From NCBI GenBank assembly GCA_947579665.1, contig OX388349.1, forward strand, positions 71,924,841 to 71,988,840: a stretch of 64,000 nucleotides of DNA, given 5' to 3'. The stretch comes from Sympetrum striolatum (lineage: Eukaryota; Arthropoda; Insecta; Odonata; Libellulidae). Positions 40,102 to 52,850 of this stretch are shown here, one piece after another (within the stretch, counting starts at the first letter, position 1; the number at the start of each line of letters is the position of its first letter). The notes below the pieces were generated by a model. The model had not been told where the DNA came from. It saw only the letters and a list, made by a program, of their open reading frames with translations, and did no database searches. The translations under genes were made by a program, and so were the position numbers.

Positions 40102-43100
40102 ACAAAAAGTAATTAAAATGAAACATCTACCTAACAGCTTAGAAAAAAGTCTCAATTAAACGTAAAGTAAACTCTTATCTTCTTGTTAAATAAAATAATA
40201 ACAGTGCCTTTGCTTCAATAGATAATGTAGCAAATGTTGTGCACAGCAAAAAGTTAACAATTTAAGAATTTATTTTGACTTGAATATAATTATTTTAATA
40301 GCAATACATTTGAATGAGTTAATATATTAGCAGTAGAAAATCAATTCATAATACAATGCATAATTTATAGTATATTCAGTTAGTATCATATAATCATCTC
40401 AAGAAATTACCTTTTATAAATAGTTTCCTCATAAAAATAAATTTTAACAATATTTAGATGAATGAATCATTCAGCTACGACAACAAATAGTTCATCACTA
40501 GCGGCATTATTCTTATATTATAATTCTTGACAATTTAAGTCGAAAGCTAGAATTGGATAAATTTAGCAATGCCCCAAGTTTGAAAGTTCTTTGATCTTTG
40601 GTGCTTAAAATAAACAAATGTCCACATAAAACTTTGCATGTTCTGGCTTAATCTATGTTATAACACTTGATGTCTATAACATATAAAATCAATGATTTTA
40701 AATAAAATCTATGGTAAATCACATAATGATTACAGATTTTTATTTTATATCATGATTCACAGACATTCTTATTCTGTGCAGGGTGAAACTTTCACTTTAG
40801 TTCGTTTTCTTTTACACATTTATTCCTCAGAAGTATATGTTTGATAATATTAATATGTTAGCAATTGGTTTGTTGAGGAGAATTTCACAACTAAAAAGTA
40901 ATGTTTACAGAATGTGAAGATGGTTATACTATACAAAATACAAACAAATGATTGATTTTGATGGAAATAACTAAGCAAAGTTTTACAAAATATTTTTATT
41001 TAATGCGACTGGACAAGTTTTAACTATTAATAGTTATAATAGTGAGACAAGTGTTTTAGAAGGAAAGTAGGGGTTAGGTTCCTTCCAAAATAATTTTCTC
41101 AGTCAGGCTTAAAAACAGTTGCTAATAGTTTGTTAAAAATTGACTCTTTCGATATAAATAATGATTAAAGTTAGGGTGTTAGGGTAAACTGAAGACTAAG
41201 CCAAATTACTTTTTAGGTAGCCCAACTTTTTAGAGAGTACTGGAAGGAACAAATATATACCACATCTTTACAGATTCAAGACTAAAACTTCAATGCATTA
41301 AATATGAAGCTAATGAAGTAATAATGTAACTACAGTAAATCCTCACTATCACGAATCTCAAGGGACTGGGCAAAGGGTTTGCATTAAGAAAAATTCGTGT
41401 TAACTGTAGCACAGCAAAAAAGTGCGAACATACTTCCTGATATACTGATGTCTATCATGATGTTTACGTATAAGTAACGATCACAAAAATCTCTATTAAG
41501 TATTTCTTTACCACTTGGTAGGTAAAAATATTCTGTCCTTTAATTTAGCTATAGACTTACAATATATTGGTAAAACATTTTTATTTTACATCACAGTCAG
41601 GCATTACATAAATAAAAGAAATTAACCAGAGAATAAGGGTTGGAACTCATGGTGCAAAGGGAAGGGCTTGACCCCCATTGCTATTTACGTGTATTTTGAA
41701 TGTTCCTTTAGTTATAAGCAAGTTATGGTTGTTTTTCAGCCAGGCAGTTTGCCTCAAGCAAACTACGAGATTCATTGGATAGAGGATACTGTTCGAAATT
41801 CGTCATAACTGAAATTCGTGTTAAACGAACAAAACACGTAAGACACTATACATTCCTGCCGGGACAGTGATACTGTTTGTGTTATCGAGAGATATGTGTT
41901 AAACGAGTACGTGTCATTGAGGATTTACTGTAATTGAAACTACACATCCACCATGCACTTGCTCGACTATAACCTCAAGAGCAATCATCATGTCTGTATA
42001 TATATATTTATTATAAAAGTTATCTTGGAATGGTTAAGGAATATTTAACTTTCTTATACTTTTCTTTGCTTAAATTAAATAAACAACAGTTAAGGTATCT
42101 GATAGCATAAAATCATTGATTCTAGTATGGCTGAATACATTTTTACATGATATATTGCAAATTCTTACCATTCCAGCACAATTAACGAAATACTGGCAAT
42201 CTATGACACCCAAATTTGTCTGCACGGCTTTCACTTTTGAGTTTTCAGTGAGAACCCATTCCACTCTGCATCCTTCAAAATATTGGACTCCTATCAATGA
42301 CAAAATACAGTATTACGAAATGGAAAAGCTGTTCAAACATTTAATGAAAGGCAAAACAAGTCTTTAATTTTCCACTAATAAAGTCTAGTATCTACAACAT
42401 AGCAATTCTTTAAATATTACAGAATAATTCATGAAATAAAATATATGAAATTTCAACCAAAAGCATGTTTCTTACTTAGCTCAGCCTAGCAATGTAAACA
42501 CAAAGCTGAACATAAGGAAAAATAGTGCTAAACCAAGGTACATGATTTTTTGGCTAAGTTAAATTTCAAATTCATCATCTAATATTGTAAACTGAAAAAA
42601 ATAAATGAACATTTAAATTTCTGTTAAATAGTCATTGTTTGATTTTGGTTATATGATTGTACTTGGAATTTAACTGTAATGCCCTTCTTTGTTATCTATA
42701 GGATATCTATTATTATAATATTTTGTATTGGCTTTAACTAGAACAATTTAAGGGTATGAATTACATTGAAAAACAGACCTCCCTGCCTAGCTAATTCTGC
42801 AAGTGCCATACACACTGCACTAGAGTCAGCTGTGGCATCTCCAGGAACCCACACACCGCCTTCCAAACCATCAGTTTTCAGGAGAGGGTGAAGATTTCTT
42901 ATTTCAGCAGGTGACATCACCTGTTAGGAAAATATTTCATTTAGGACAGTGGTGGCTAATGTATATCATCACACAAATAAAGGTGGAAAGGTTAACAACT
43001 AGTAACATACCTCACAATGAAGTCCCTTGGGCAAACTGTAGGCCACTCTCCGCTTGAGTGCAATAAGCCGATCTTTTGTTTGAGCTAAATTCAAGCTACC

Positions 43101-43970
43101 ACACTGCTTCAGATCTGTAATAGAGCATTAATTAAGTACACTTTCTGAGGAAGTATTCATGACCTTTTTCACAGCTCTATACTTGATTGAAAAAGCACAT
43201 TCTCACGTTACTAAATTTGAAATTGAATTAAAAATTAATTACGGATAGAAGATAGTGATTTAATGTTAGAATAGTATCAGAGGTGTATCAAACAATATTG
43301 AGTTCAATATCCATTCAAATTATTTTCACTGAGAGCAAGGAATAACTGAAAATTGCCTGAAATATTAAATGCATACAGAGCTTATATAAGATAATGAATG
43401 AATATCTTTACCTATATTATACCCATTTTCTTGTAGAAGTTTGTACAATTGGATGCTGTAGGATATTAAATTTCTCTCGGCTGATGGCTTGAATAACCCC
43501 AACGTCCCGGATCCAAATTGAGATGCTCCACCACCCACTCTGTTAAAATTACAAGATTATGTATTAAAATGTGAATGTAAACCGAAATATTAGTGAAAAG
43601 CAGAAATTACAATCCATACTATCACAAAATATGACAACAAGTGAGCTCTTATTCTTAATGATATAATTTACGTGTATTGCTCCAGTACAATGACATCTTT
43701 CCAGCCAGCCTGCACGAGATGATATGCAACCGAATTCGCAACTGCTCCAGATCCACATATAACAACTTGGGCTTCAGTGGGAAAAGGGGCCGGAGTTGGT
43801 ACAGTTGATTGATGAATATATTTAGGTAATGTTAAGATTCTCACTCCTCTATGACAACGATGAGTTAATAAACCTAAAGCAATGCTTCTTCCGATGGAGC
43901 AATTGCTAAATCTGCTAATGAGTCCCATTTCTACTTCAAACTTTTTCGGAAAATTCCACTCGACGTACAC
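25254..43970 (-). CDS. PDPR: Pyruvate dehydrogenase phosphatase regulatory subunit, mitochondrial (19 exons, 940 aa)
   Basis: Known role: PDPR is a mitochondrial-matrix flavoprotein of the dimethylglycine/sarcosine dehydrogenase family that modulates PDP1, which reactivates pyruvate dehydrogenase. Exons in transcript order: 43970-43672, 43539-43412, 43114-43011, 42920-42779, 42290-42169, 38584-38389, 37432-37328, 36531-36407, 35488-35289, 34582-34428, 34348-34209, 33236-33207, 32703-32555, 31972-31774, 30173-30051, 29884-29738, 29212-29037, 25804-25691, 25422-25254. All junctions are GT-AG and the total is 2,823 bp in frame. An N-terminal FAD-binding segment (EAQVVICGSG, about residues 66-75) is followed by CQYFVNCAGMWAREL, FTPDGRWILGE, IIDMSSFTKFEI, the C-terminal GCV_T-like half with VSPTNQQT and HTGMQNDRGGYENDC, and WPWGGEPIYRNGQFVGSVTS. 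Similarity to human PDPR (879 aa) is collinear. An alternative start at Met15 (43928) gives a more typical targeting peptide. Separation from sarcosine dehydrogenase rests on these motifs. Confidence 0.94.
26039..26378. mobile_element. 340-bp MITE with TA target duplication in PDPR intron 17
   Basis: Termini CCGTATTTGACGGCATATAA at the left and the exact inverse CCGTCAAATACGG at the right, flanked by TA at 26037-26038 and 26379-26380. The inverted repeat extends through AAGACGCACC. The interior is non-coding. TA duplication suggests mobilisation by a Tc1/mariner/pogo-class transposase. Confidence 0.75.
26385..28578. mobile_element. 2.2-kb non-autonomous hAT element in PDPR intron 17
   Basis: Inverted ends CAGTGGCGCAGC are flanked by the identical 8-bp duplication GGTAGTTG at 26377-26384 and 28579-28586. 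There is no transposase frame. The left end has G/C homopolymer runs (26,400-26,510) that form an internal hairpin. It is inserted exactly at the right edge of the MITE at 26,039-26,378: the duplication contains the last two MITE bases and its TA. A partial relative lies at 10,124-10,615. Confidence 0.88.
30301..31320 (+). mobile_element. Non-autonomous Helitron in PDPR intron 14
   Basis: Starts TCTATATATATAAAAATGAA after an A and ends GGGTACAGCTAG before a T, as expected for Helitrons (5' TC, 3' CTRR, insertion between A and T, no target duplication). A weak stem (ACAC/GTGT) precedes the 3' end. The interior is AT-rich and non-coding. The opening is typical of insect Helitrons as I recall them. 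Confidence 0.75.
33207..33236 (-). other. PDPR: 30-bp microexon of PDPR (exon 12)
   Basis: The sequence between a consensus TGCATGCAG acceptor and a CAG|GTTTGT donor is exactly 30 bp and encodes SQLWQGRRDQ. It enters between phase-compatible neighbours: exon 11 ends FEIK and exon 13 begins SAGREVV, so inclusion or skipping both keep the frame. The collinear human protein reads FEITSTGDQALEV with no counterpart insert, which suggests a lineage-specific or alternatively spliced cassette. Whether it is used cannot be judged from the DNA. Confidence 0.6.
35849..35884. repeat. Perfect 17-bp inverted repeat, 2-nt loop, in PDPR intron 8
   Basis: TTATACTTTTCCACAAA, CC, TTTGTGGAAAAGTATAA. Perfect pairing over 17 bp. 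Confidence 0.85.
38822..40097 (-). repeat. Modular repeat, copy D, flanked by (TA)n, in PDPR intron 5
   Basis: Bounded by TA runs of about 50 bp (38,822-38,871) and 60 bp (40,038-40,097). Next to the left run is ACGAGTAAAATGTAGC with the hairpin GCTTGCATACTGCAAGC. Next to the right run are GGATTCATTCAT on the minus strand and AGGATACAAATTC. Modules with TCGAACCC motifs occur at about 39,010, 39,172, 39,341, 39,507, 39,680 and 39,853. A short frame over the TA run (39,959-40,159) is an artefact. Confidence 0.8.
41333..41930. mobile_element. 598-bp pogo/Tigger-like MITE in PDPR intron 5
   Basis: Inverted ends CAGTAAATCCTCA, flanked by TA at 41331-41332 and 41931-41932. Repeated AATTCGTGTTAA phrases occur inside. 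No coding potential. Confidence 0.75.
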
Positions 43971-46900
43971 GCCAAATCATTATTTACAATTGAATTATCT
44001 GACATAAAAGTACAGAACGGCAGAAATCGTGCATTCTGTTACTAAGATGCACTAAAGGTAAAATATAAACCAATTTTTTCGATCCTACAATACTATACAG
44101 CACCTACTGTTTAGCATCCCTCTATGTTACTTGAGGAGCAATGTCAATAGAATATACATTGCATAAATTACAACAATAGATGTTGGTTTCAGATACGCTA
44201 CTCAAGTGACAAAATGTACCTCAAATCAAAATGAAGCTATTAGCTTAAATATGCATTAATAAGGAATTTTTCTTGCTCCAATTCATTCCAGCTGTATTTT
44301 TGACAGTCAATTATCGGCGGCGTTTTATCGCTATTCATCTTACAGCATGTAAGTTGGTGGCGTTAGTGGTGCGATGCGGTGGCGGTATTTATCAATTTAG
44401 TTTAGGCGGAGTTTACCAATATACTAAAATAGATTGATTGATGTCATAATACTCATCTCTAAAGCTTTTCTTTTCACTAATATGGTAAATGCTTCTGTAA
44501 GTAAAAGTAGACATTCAATTCTCAGCGTGGTATACCTGGAAAGTCTGCATTGAATTCGAATGATTTTTGCTTATTTATAATCTTCGTTTATTAGATCTGC
44601 TGGTTCATTCTTCTTAAACATATGAACATATAGCAAAACTCTTAAGATTAAAATTTTTAAGCAGATTTGAAAGGTCAACTACTTATCCGATCTTTGTATT
44701 TAGTACAATTTCACTTTTCTCTAGAATGTCGTTTATTTAGCGTATTAATTCCTTACTTTTGTTTCATTTTTACTATCCATGTTTTATCAACACTTTAGAG
44801 TGATTTATTTTCAAGTGTTAATCATCTGACATTTTTACGTTCATTAGGCACCAAGTTCAACATTCACTTAATTATGATTCACCATCTGCATTGTAGTCCT
44901 AAGCGTTAAAATCTTTTTTTATTGTTCTTCGACTGTAATGTTCTCTGCTATTTAGGTCTCCAATCGATTTTGTTCCTTATGATGACATAAATTTCTTTAT
45001 TACCTTGTATTTTAGATATGCAATTTGAGAACTGGCTGTAATGAATAAGTCAACAAAACAAATTTGATGATTTTATTGTTTCAATTTGGTTAATTGCTCT
45101 TATCTAAGTAACAGTATGAAAAATAATAAGTAGTATTAACAATCATTAATAAATAAATTAATACCCCACATCTTGTGCAATAATTGCAGCTTTATTTATT
45201 CATCTGAACGAAATTTACTGAATTAGAATGAATCCAGAACATTGTATCCTTATGAGCATCAAAAGACCTCTAAGAATAGTCCATAAACTCTTATAATATC
45301 CAAAAATTTAATTTTAATTCACATACGCATTTATAGGCCCATTGGAAGTTTTCATTAGCTGCTCTTAGACTCAAATCTTTGGCTGAAACCACTATTATAG
45401 AAGTTCTCTGCAAAAAAAATTTAAGCACCATTTCACAACTGAAGATTTTATAATTTCTATAAGAAAACTGAAGCAGAAAATTCTAATTCTTTTGGCAAAA
45501 ATTGCAAATGTGCTTTTGGCGAACTATTTCAAGGTTAACCAAGATAACCTTCATTATCCTTCCATTTGGACATGGTTTGTTCCCCATTTGACTGAACCAA
45601 ATGTACTCTTTAACGCAGTTTCCGGATTTCTTCACACACACAAGCTTCGTTTACTTTCATCCCCTTATCACTTTTTCTTCCTCACAAAAGTCATAGTTTG
45701 CTAATGAGCTCTATCTCAGCATCTATCAGGAGCTATCATCTCAGCATATATCTTCCGACCACTCCTTGATGCTGCTGGTTCTGTTGATAATTACTCTTAA
45801 ATAAGACGGGTACAGCTTCCCTTCTTGGGAAATATTTCCTTTTGTCATGAGAATCTATTGCCCCTGAATCTTAATGCTGGTTTCCAAGCCTTGTCTATTC
45901 TTCCTCAAAACTTCTTGGTTTACAGATAAGTACGACAATTATGATATCTTGGAGGTGCAGAAATTGAAATGTGTGAATTGCTTGACATTTATGCGGGATT
46001 AACTTGCGGAAGCTTTAATTGTATGAATATATGAACATAGTATGCATATTCTTATATACATGATTATATCCTACCCTATTTATTTGATGCCAATAATATG
46101 TGAGGCAAAATAAAATTACAGTGATAATAAATAATTTCAACAATGATAGGTCTATTGCTAATGGTTTATGAATTTTGGATGCAAATGAAAGTTTTAGAAG
46201 TAAATGTATATAACACCAAATGCAGTAAGGAAGGAAAATGACTTGCAAACTGTCATAAAAATCAGAACTTTTTCGAATGGTTGATCTGATTTACTTTCTC
46301 TTTGGCTGAACCATTGAAAAAATATTTTTCTGCTCACCTGCTAACCTGCATTATTTTGTCTTAAAAGGTTTTCTCAGTCTTGTAATTGATCCATTTTCTC
46401 AATGTTATAAATAGCCTACATCTCAGGATGTGCACATCACTTCTGAGTCTGCTTACAACATTATCTTCATATTTTGCAGATGTATGCCTTAGTGTTGAAG
46501 AGAATCAACATTCTTTTCTTAGTAACCATAAAATTTTCCATATCCTTATTGTTCATTTTCCTGTCATCGTCTCCATAAAGTACCCCATTCATATTCCTTC
46601 ATCGATGAATTTTTCCTTGTATCTCCATCCACATCTAGAATGGCATTTTCAAGCAATTTTCCTTCTCATACAAAAATCCTAAAAGATGCCTCGAATATTA
46701 GATGGGCTGAAGACAGAAGTAACCTGTGACCACTCCATGGAAGACCCTTTCTATTTCCTCTCTCACCCCCACAGAGAAGCTCCCTTTGCTTCCTTAAGAA
46801 GGACTATGAATGTTATAGATTAACCATTATGTAGACAAAAATATTGAGAGCAGACGTAGCATTCAAAGAGAACCTGCCACAGAAACCCTTAGTAATAGAT

Positions 46901-47340
46901 TTAAATATATTATTCATGCATGAGCGCATTACGAGTGAATATTAAGGGTGGAGTTGTAAAAGCCTACAATTGTTGGCTCATACCTTTTTCCAATGTTGAA
47001 ATTCTTAATCGTTTCAGCATTTTAAAATTTTTAACAGAGAAGGTGTAAATAAAAGGAATTAAATAATTACAAGTATAGTATTCAATTCTCTTGGTGCTTG
47101 ACTCAACTGCGCATGAGAGAGCGTAAAAGACCAAAGGGTTGTGACTGAGTTTTTGATCCAGCCTGAGCCAGCATCATAGAAATTGAGAAGCTACCAGAAT
47201 GTTAGGTTATTTACTTCCTTCAACCATACTAATTTTTCATTTCAGTATTTCTGGTGTTATCCTTGGTTTTGTATTATTTTAGCGATGTTAAGTCTGCCCA
47301 TGTAGAGAATAAGAACAAAATTCAAAGTGAATGATATTAT
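43971..47340. other. Intergenic region between PDPR and the Maf gene, no gene seen
   Basis: AT-rich, with short unsupported frames (up to 98 codons near 46,386). A more GC-rich patch (about 44,310-44,400; GGCGGCGTTT, GGTGGCGGTA) lies about 350 bp upstream of the PDPR ATG and might belong to its promoter region. No TATA box was recognised. Confidence 0.4.
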
Positions 47341-50300
47341 TTATTTTCCTATGTCTTTAGAATGATACAGTTTTAACAAATGCATACACAGTCTATGTAA
47401 AGGTAAACCCATTACATTGTAATAATCGCCATCAATTTTTTCAATCAGGCTCCCACCAAGACCCTGGATGCCATATCCACCTGCTTTGTCCCTATAAACA
47501 AGAAAAGATAGCTTGAAATCATTCTGCAGGTACCTCAATTACACCTTTCATTAATAAAATTAGAAATATTTCTCATTAAATATGGTCAATTACTCACATA
47601 GGCTCTCCTGTTTTTATGTAGCTATCTATGATTTCATCTGTTACTTTAGCCATAATCACCTCTGTTCTTTCATGAAATCTTACAACTTGGTCTTGAGCAA
47701 GACAAACAACTCCAGTATACACTTCATGTGATGTTCCACTTAACCTTTAAGTATGAGGAAAAAATCAAAACTTTCCTGCTACAATTGTTCAAGTGCTTTG
47801 ATAAAGATAGACATGATTTAATTTATAATGTACAATGATGACTAAAAGATAAAAAATACCAATTAAACTTTTCAGTTAACTGAAAAAGTACTTCATATAA
47901 GTTACAAGTTATAGAGATAATATACACAAGAAAATAGTTTAACGGGTGATGGGCAGATTGATAAATATGTATTAGTATATTTTAGAAAACGATAGGTTAT
48001 CTCATTCTGAGTGGATCCTTGATGAAAAGTTTGCAGAGAAGTTCAATAATATGCAATAATACTCATTGTAAGTAAATGCATAATACGATTGATCCAATTT
48101 AAACTACTACAATGCAGCTGAGGCTTAATATTTACGTAGCAATAATATATTCTAGTTTTTTATATTGCTATGTATCTTATAACGAAAAAGATGCTTTGCT
48201 TGTCATGGTAACTTTCAATTATGGTCATGCCCTCATATTTGTACCCCAAGACTCTGAAAGTTAATGGGTATTAAAACACTTTACGGAAGCCAGAGTTAAC
48301 GTTTTCCTAAGTAATTGAGGTTATATTACTTAAGTCAATTGATTTAAGTAATAAAGGGTCTAAGGATTTTCATGACATTCAAACTTAAATGACATATTAT
48401 TGTAACATATCCTATATATATATATTAAGATCGGGATATCCCAGCTTCCATTCAACTATTTTGAGAATAAAATGAGAATATTCAAAAAACTTGCAGTGTA
48501 GTGCAAAGCAGTGGTTTCCAATTGGGGTGATTTTGTATCCCAGGGAAGTTGGGATTAGGGAATCATTTGCACAAGAGTATATTGTCCTGTTGCCTGCCTT
48601 TCTTATATCTAAATAAAATAATATTGGTCTCCTGATAGCTGGGAATCATTTGTGATATCTTTTTGGTGTCATTATTTAGACAATAAATTATAAAGAAAGG
48701 TGTACGTACACAGAAATTGTCATAAATTCATAATAATAATTTGTCAATTTGTCAACCTCCCTAGCGATCCTTACGGCCGGTGCTGCGTTAATTTTGGCCA
48801 GGACTGTACATATTATCAATAGATCTAACTTGAATCTGTTTTTCAATGAAACCGATTTGGTGTTCTCACAAATAAATAGAAGGAGACATGGAAAAATTGT
48901 TTCTCCATCTCACACTTCACTAAGTTTGGAGATTTAAATATTAACAGTTTATGATACTGATTGCAAATGAAATGGAAGTTGAGAGCAGTAAGTTAAAATG
49001 AATGCCTGGTTCGTAATTTTTTAAATCTTCAGCTATATGGGTGTAATTTAAAACAAAAATTGATTAGTTGGGCCTGTGATTTTTCTTAACATTATTTAGT
49101 TTTATAAATATTATTCTGATATCACCTTTGGTAAATGTTGCTAGCAGTATCTTTGGCTGTTATCTTTTTTCCTTAGTTGCCAGTACTTACTCAAAACGTA
49201 ATAAATATTCTTCTCAGGAGATTCTTTTTCTTCTACCTTACACAAAGGAAAACCACATGGAATCATTACTGAATGATCTAGTGCAAAGTTTTCCTTTTCC
49301 TTATATTTTCAACCATCACCAAAGCTATGATACATGATTTCAAGCAATATATTAATGGCTTTATGAACCATTCCATTAACCAAATATGGTTAAACCAAGA
49401 TAATAGTCAAACAGAAGTAGAGCTAGTGAATTACTAATTCATAAGAGGAAAGAGCTACTACTAAAAAATGTAAGATGAAATTTTTAGAACTGAGTAATCA
49501 CCACATTTTAAACCACTTTTACAAAAGTAAAAGATAGATGTTGCTTTAAACACATCTGCTGCACCCCACCAAGCAAAGCCTGAGTATTTTTATATTCTTT
49601 TAGTAAATTTAAGTTCATTTATATGATTGTAAACAAATTTGATGAAAAATGTATGAAACGATCATTTATCAATATTATTGTTGTTAGTTGAGAATAATTC
49701 TTCTAATATCAACTTAATAAGTGATGCAACTCTGTGAACTACTCTTATAAAGCTCACATTATTGCCCTCAATTATGCTATCATGCTATTTAATTCATTAA
49801 TCAATGCTTTTTTCCCAAGAACATTTCTGCCAAGCTCAAACAAAACTATTATGATTTGAAAATTTCAGTAAACAAGCTCTCCCTATACGCATGCTTCTAC
49901 ATTATCCACCATTATGAAACATGTCTTCTAGAAATTTACCAAACATTAATATACACATTGAATACCCTTAAATCTTATACTAATTCTTCAGGTTTTGCTT
50001 CCGTTTACTCACTTTTTCAACATCTTGAAAGCATCGTTCGTATCTTGAGGCTTTCCAAACATTTTTCCACCGCAAACCACAACAGTATCCATCCCAATCA
50101 CCAAATCTGGTTTTCTATCATCTTTGGATAGTCGATTGAAAACTTCCCTTGCTTTGTGATAAGCTGTGTCAGTGGCAAATTCGCAAGGATGGTCATAGTC
50201 GTTGGGGTTGAGATTTTCCTCAAACGTGGATGGTATTACCTCATACTTCAAACCCTAAAAAACAATGGAAAATAAACAAAAAAAGGTTACGTATTCATAC

Positions 50301-50600
50301 ATTGTCTCACAGATTTTTCTAAATTATATCCAAAGCTAGTTAATGGACAAATATTCAATTCCAACACCTGTATAATTTCAAGATCAAAAAACTAATGGCT
50401 ATATTTCAAATAAATAATGATGTTTGCTTTAGAGGAACTTCCGTAGTAGTTGGTTTATATCGCGTCAACTACCACATACAAGGAAAAATATGTACTCTAA
50501 ATCTACTCACCACTTGATTTAAAATGTCTTTTCGTCTTGGGGAACCACTCGCCAAGATAATTCTCTTCGCATCCAAAGCAGACTTGACCACTTGCAACAT
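47341..50600 (-). CDS. Maf/HAM1-like nucleoside triphosphate pyrophosphatase (ASMTL N-domain type; 4 exons, 209 aa)
   Basis: Known role: Maf proteins hydrolyse non-canonical or excess nucleoside triphosphates (dTTP/UTP/m5UTP types) to monophosphates and pyrophosphate. In animals the domain occurs alone or fused to the ASMT-like domain of ASMTL. Exons: 50600-50511, 50254-50013, 47744-47598, 47491-47341; total 630 bp, all GT-AG. Motifs in order: [14 protein letters not shown] (phosphate-binding SxSxRR loop, near residue 13), [20 protein letters not shown] with the catalytic-type Asp, [40 protein letters not shown] and [13 protein letters not shown]. The length is that of a free-standing Maf protein, with no methyltransferase domain. 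Intron 2 is 2.3 kb. The stop codon overlaps an AATAAA (47345-47340). Nucleotide specificity cannot be read off. Confidence 0.93.
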
Positions 50601-51239
50601 GTTAAGTACTAAATATTTTTACCACAGATTTTCGAAATAAGATTTAATAAATATGTTAAAATAGCAACCGTCCTAACGATTAATACCACGATCAACCTAA
50701 TGTGTTCTTCAAAATCGTCTACATTACACCCTTCAATTCGTTCCAGTTTTGTTTCTACCAGAGAGAATCGCCGGGTCTTACAAATTAGATTATTATGGAT
50801 CCCGGCGAAGTCAAGGAATTTTCGAATGATTCCCAAGTATATTCGGCTCTATCTACCCAGAAGAAAATAACTTGAAAGTAATCACTGAAGAAGTATTCTT
50901 TGTTGTCGAGTATATACTCGCTTAACCCTAAATAATGCCCAGAATATATGACACGTCAGCACATATCGATTTTATATCGCTGAAGAAAAATCTGAATCAT
51001 AACTTTCTATTGTGAATGAAATTCAGAAAATGATTCATAGAATAAATCATGCATACTTGGCGGTATCAGTATCCCGAAACTATTTCACTGAAACTAGAAA
51101 GTCTTTATTTGTTTAGATGTCCATCAAAAATTGAATACAGAGATCAAAATATTTAGACAGCACTTCAGTGGAATTAATTTTAATTCAAAAGTGAGCATTT
51201 TTTAAAGTATTACTTGCGTTACTGTTTTTGTTGGATTTA

Positions 51240-52390
51240 CAGTCGTTTGTCAGCTGTCAAAAAAGGTTACATGTGTTTTGGTAGGATCGGCGATTTTCAA
51301 AATGGATCAGAGATTTTGTATTGAATATTGCTATATAAATGAAAAAAATGCATCGCAGTTTTATAAATATTACTTTAAATATTCCTTGTGGTGTGTCTGC
51401 TAAGAAAGGTATACCGGTGATATTAGCGTTTTCCAAGAAGACAGTGAAGAAGTTGAAGATGACGAGCGAACGTTCCAGTACATCCCAAACCGATTGAAAC
51501 GTAGAAAAATTATGGAAAAACTGACAAAAATATGTCGAATGGTCAAACGATCAATAAAAAGTACTACAGTAGAACTCCAATTATCCGAATCAATTGGGAC
51601 CGGACCCCATTCGGATAATCGAAAATTCGGATAATTAAATGACTTCTGTATGTGCATTGAAAACGGGAGAAAAAACTACATATATAGTATAAAAAAGAGC
51701 TATGTGTTAATTAATTTAAAAAATAGTAACACTTTGGCACTTTAAGCGTACATCACTTCTAAATACTAATGAAAATACTTTAACTAAATCAAACTAATGT
51801 AGTATTTACATTATTAAATATTTTTTTATAAAACATTTTTAATCAGTGTACTCAGCCCAGCGGCAGGCGCGTGTGTTTTTTTTCGTGTAGGTCTATTCGG
51901 TTTCTACAGTTATGCTTACCACGTCAGCGAATTGAGAACTGCTATATGAGATGGTGTCCTAAAGCGATTCGGATAATAAGCGATTCGGATAGTCGGAGTC
52001 CGGATAATTGGAGTTCTACTGTACTTACAAGTTCAACTCCGATTGCGTGAAGCGATATGAAAAAAACGCCCGGATTTGTGGCGAAACAATTCATGGCTTT
52101 TGCACCACGAAAATGCACCTGCTCACACTTCATTGATTATTCGTCATTATTTGGTCAATTTTTTATGCCTCAGCCTCTGTATTAGATGAGATTAAAAGCA
52201 AATCGCTGAGAGAGCTAAGAGTTACCTCAAAGAACCAGTTCAAAAAGTGCTTCGGGTATCGGTAAAGTCGCTGGAATTAGTGTATAATATCTAATGGGAA
52301 TAACTTTTAACAATATAACATTTTAGTAGACGAATAAATATAATTCTTCCAAAAAAATAAAAATTCCCGTTATTTTTTTTAAACACCTCG
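51240..52390 (+). pseudogene. mariner-type transposase relic, interrupted by a MITE
   Basis: Starting near ATG 51302, frames read MDQRFCIEYCYINEKN and, beyond the MITE, KKRPDLWRNNSWLLHHENAP then AHTSLIIRYY, the mariner catalytic-block signature. The usual second Asp (HHDNAPAH) is Glu here. Stops and frameshifts occur. The right end TTTAAACACCTCG before TA (52,391-52,392) matches a mariner-type terminus. No matching left terminus was seen, so the 5' end is truncated or decayed. Confidence 0.75.
51567..52021. mobile_element. 455-bp pogo/Tigger-like MITE inside the mariner relic
   Basis: Inverted ends CAGTAGAACTCCAATTATCC with TA at 51565-51566 and 52022-52023. Repeated ATTCGGATAA motifs follow inside both ends. 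This is the classic Tigger-type terminus. Confidence 0.85.
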
Positions 52391-52850
52391 TATTTCTTAC
52401 TGAAACCTATGGTACGAGCAAAGTTTTCGAATCTACTGAAATTACTTTTAAAAATGTATTAATTCAATAGTCGTTAACAACATTGATTTCATGTTCATAG
52501 GTGACAGCTATGGTACAGCTGATATCAACGAGAAATTCACAATGGTTTCCAAATACTTCAAGACGTAAAAAGATCCCCACGTTAGACGTCGTAATCGTAT
52601 CGTTGCCAAGGCATTCGTGGACCGAAATATTCATCTCAAGTAATGGAATAGTTAATCTATCAGCCTTGAGGAATAAAACTGAAATAATTCACCTCACGAC
52701 GCGGAATATAGTCTTGTGGTTAGAAAGATTTATCGATATTTATCGGATGACTTGTTTCTCTTGTTATGCTGAACTCCTGACCCTACGAGTAATGAGAATT
52801 ATTGGAAATCACCTCTGACAGCTAACGACCACTCTCAGTACTTTTTTGCC

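Noticed and set aside
39959..40159. 66-codon frame over the TA microsatellite
   Set aside because: Encodes an Ile/Tyr run from (TA)n; artefact.
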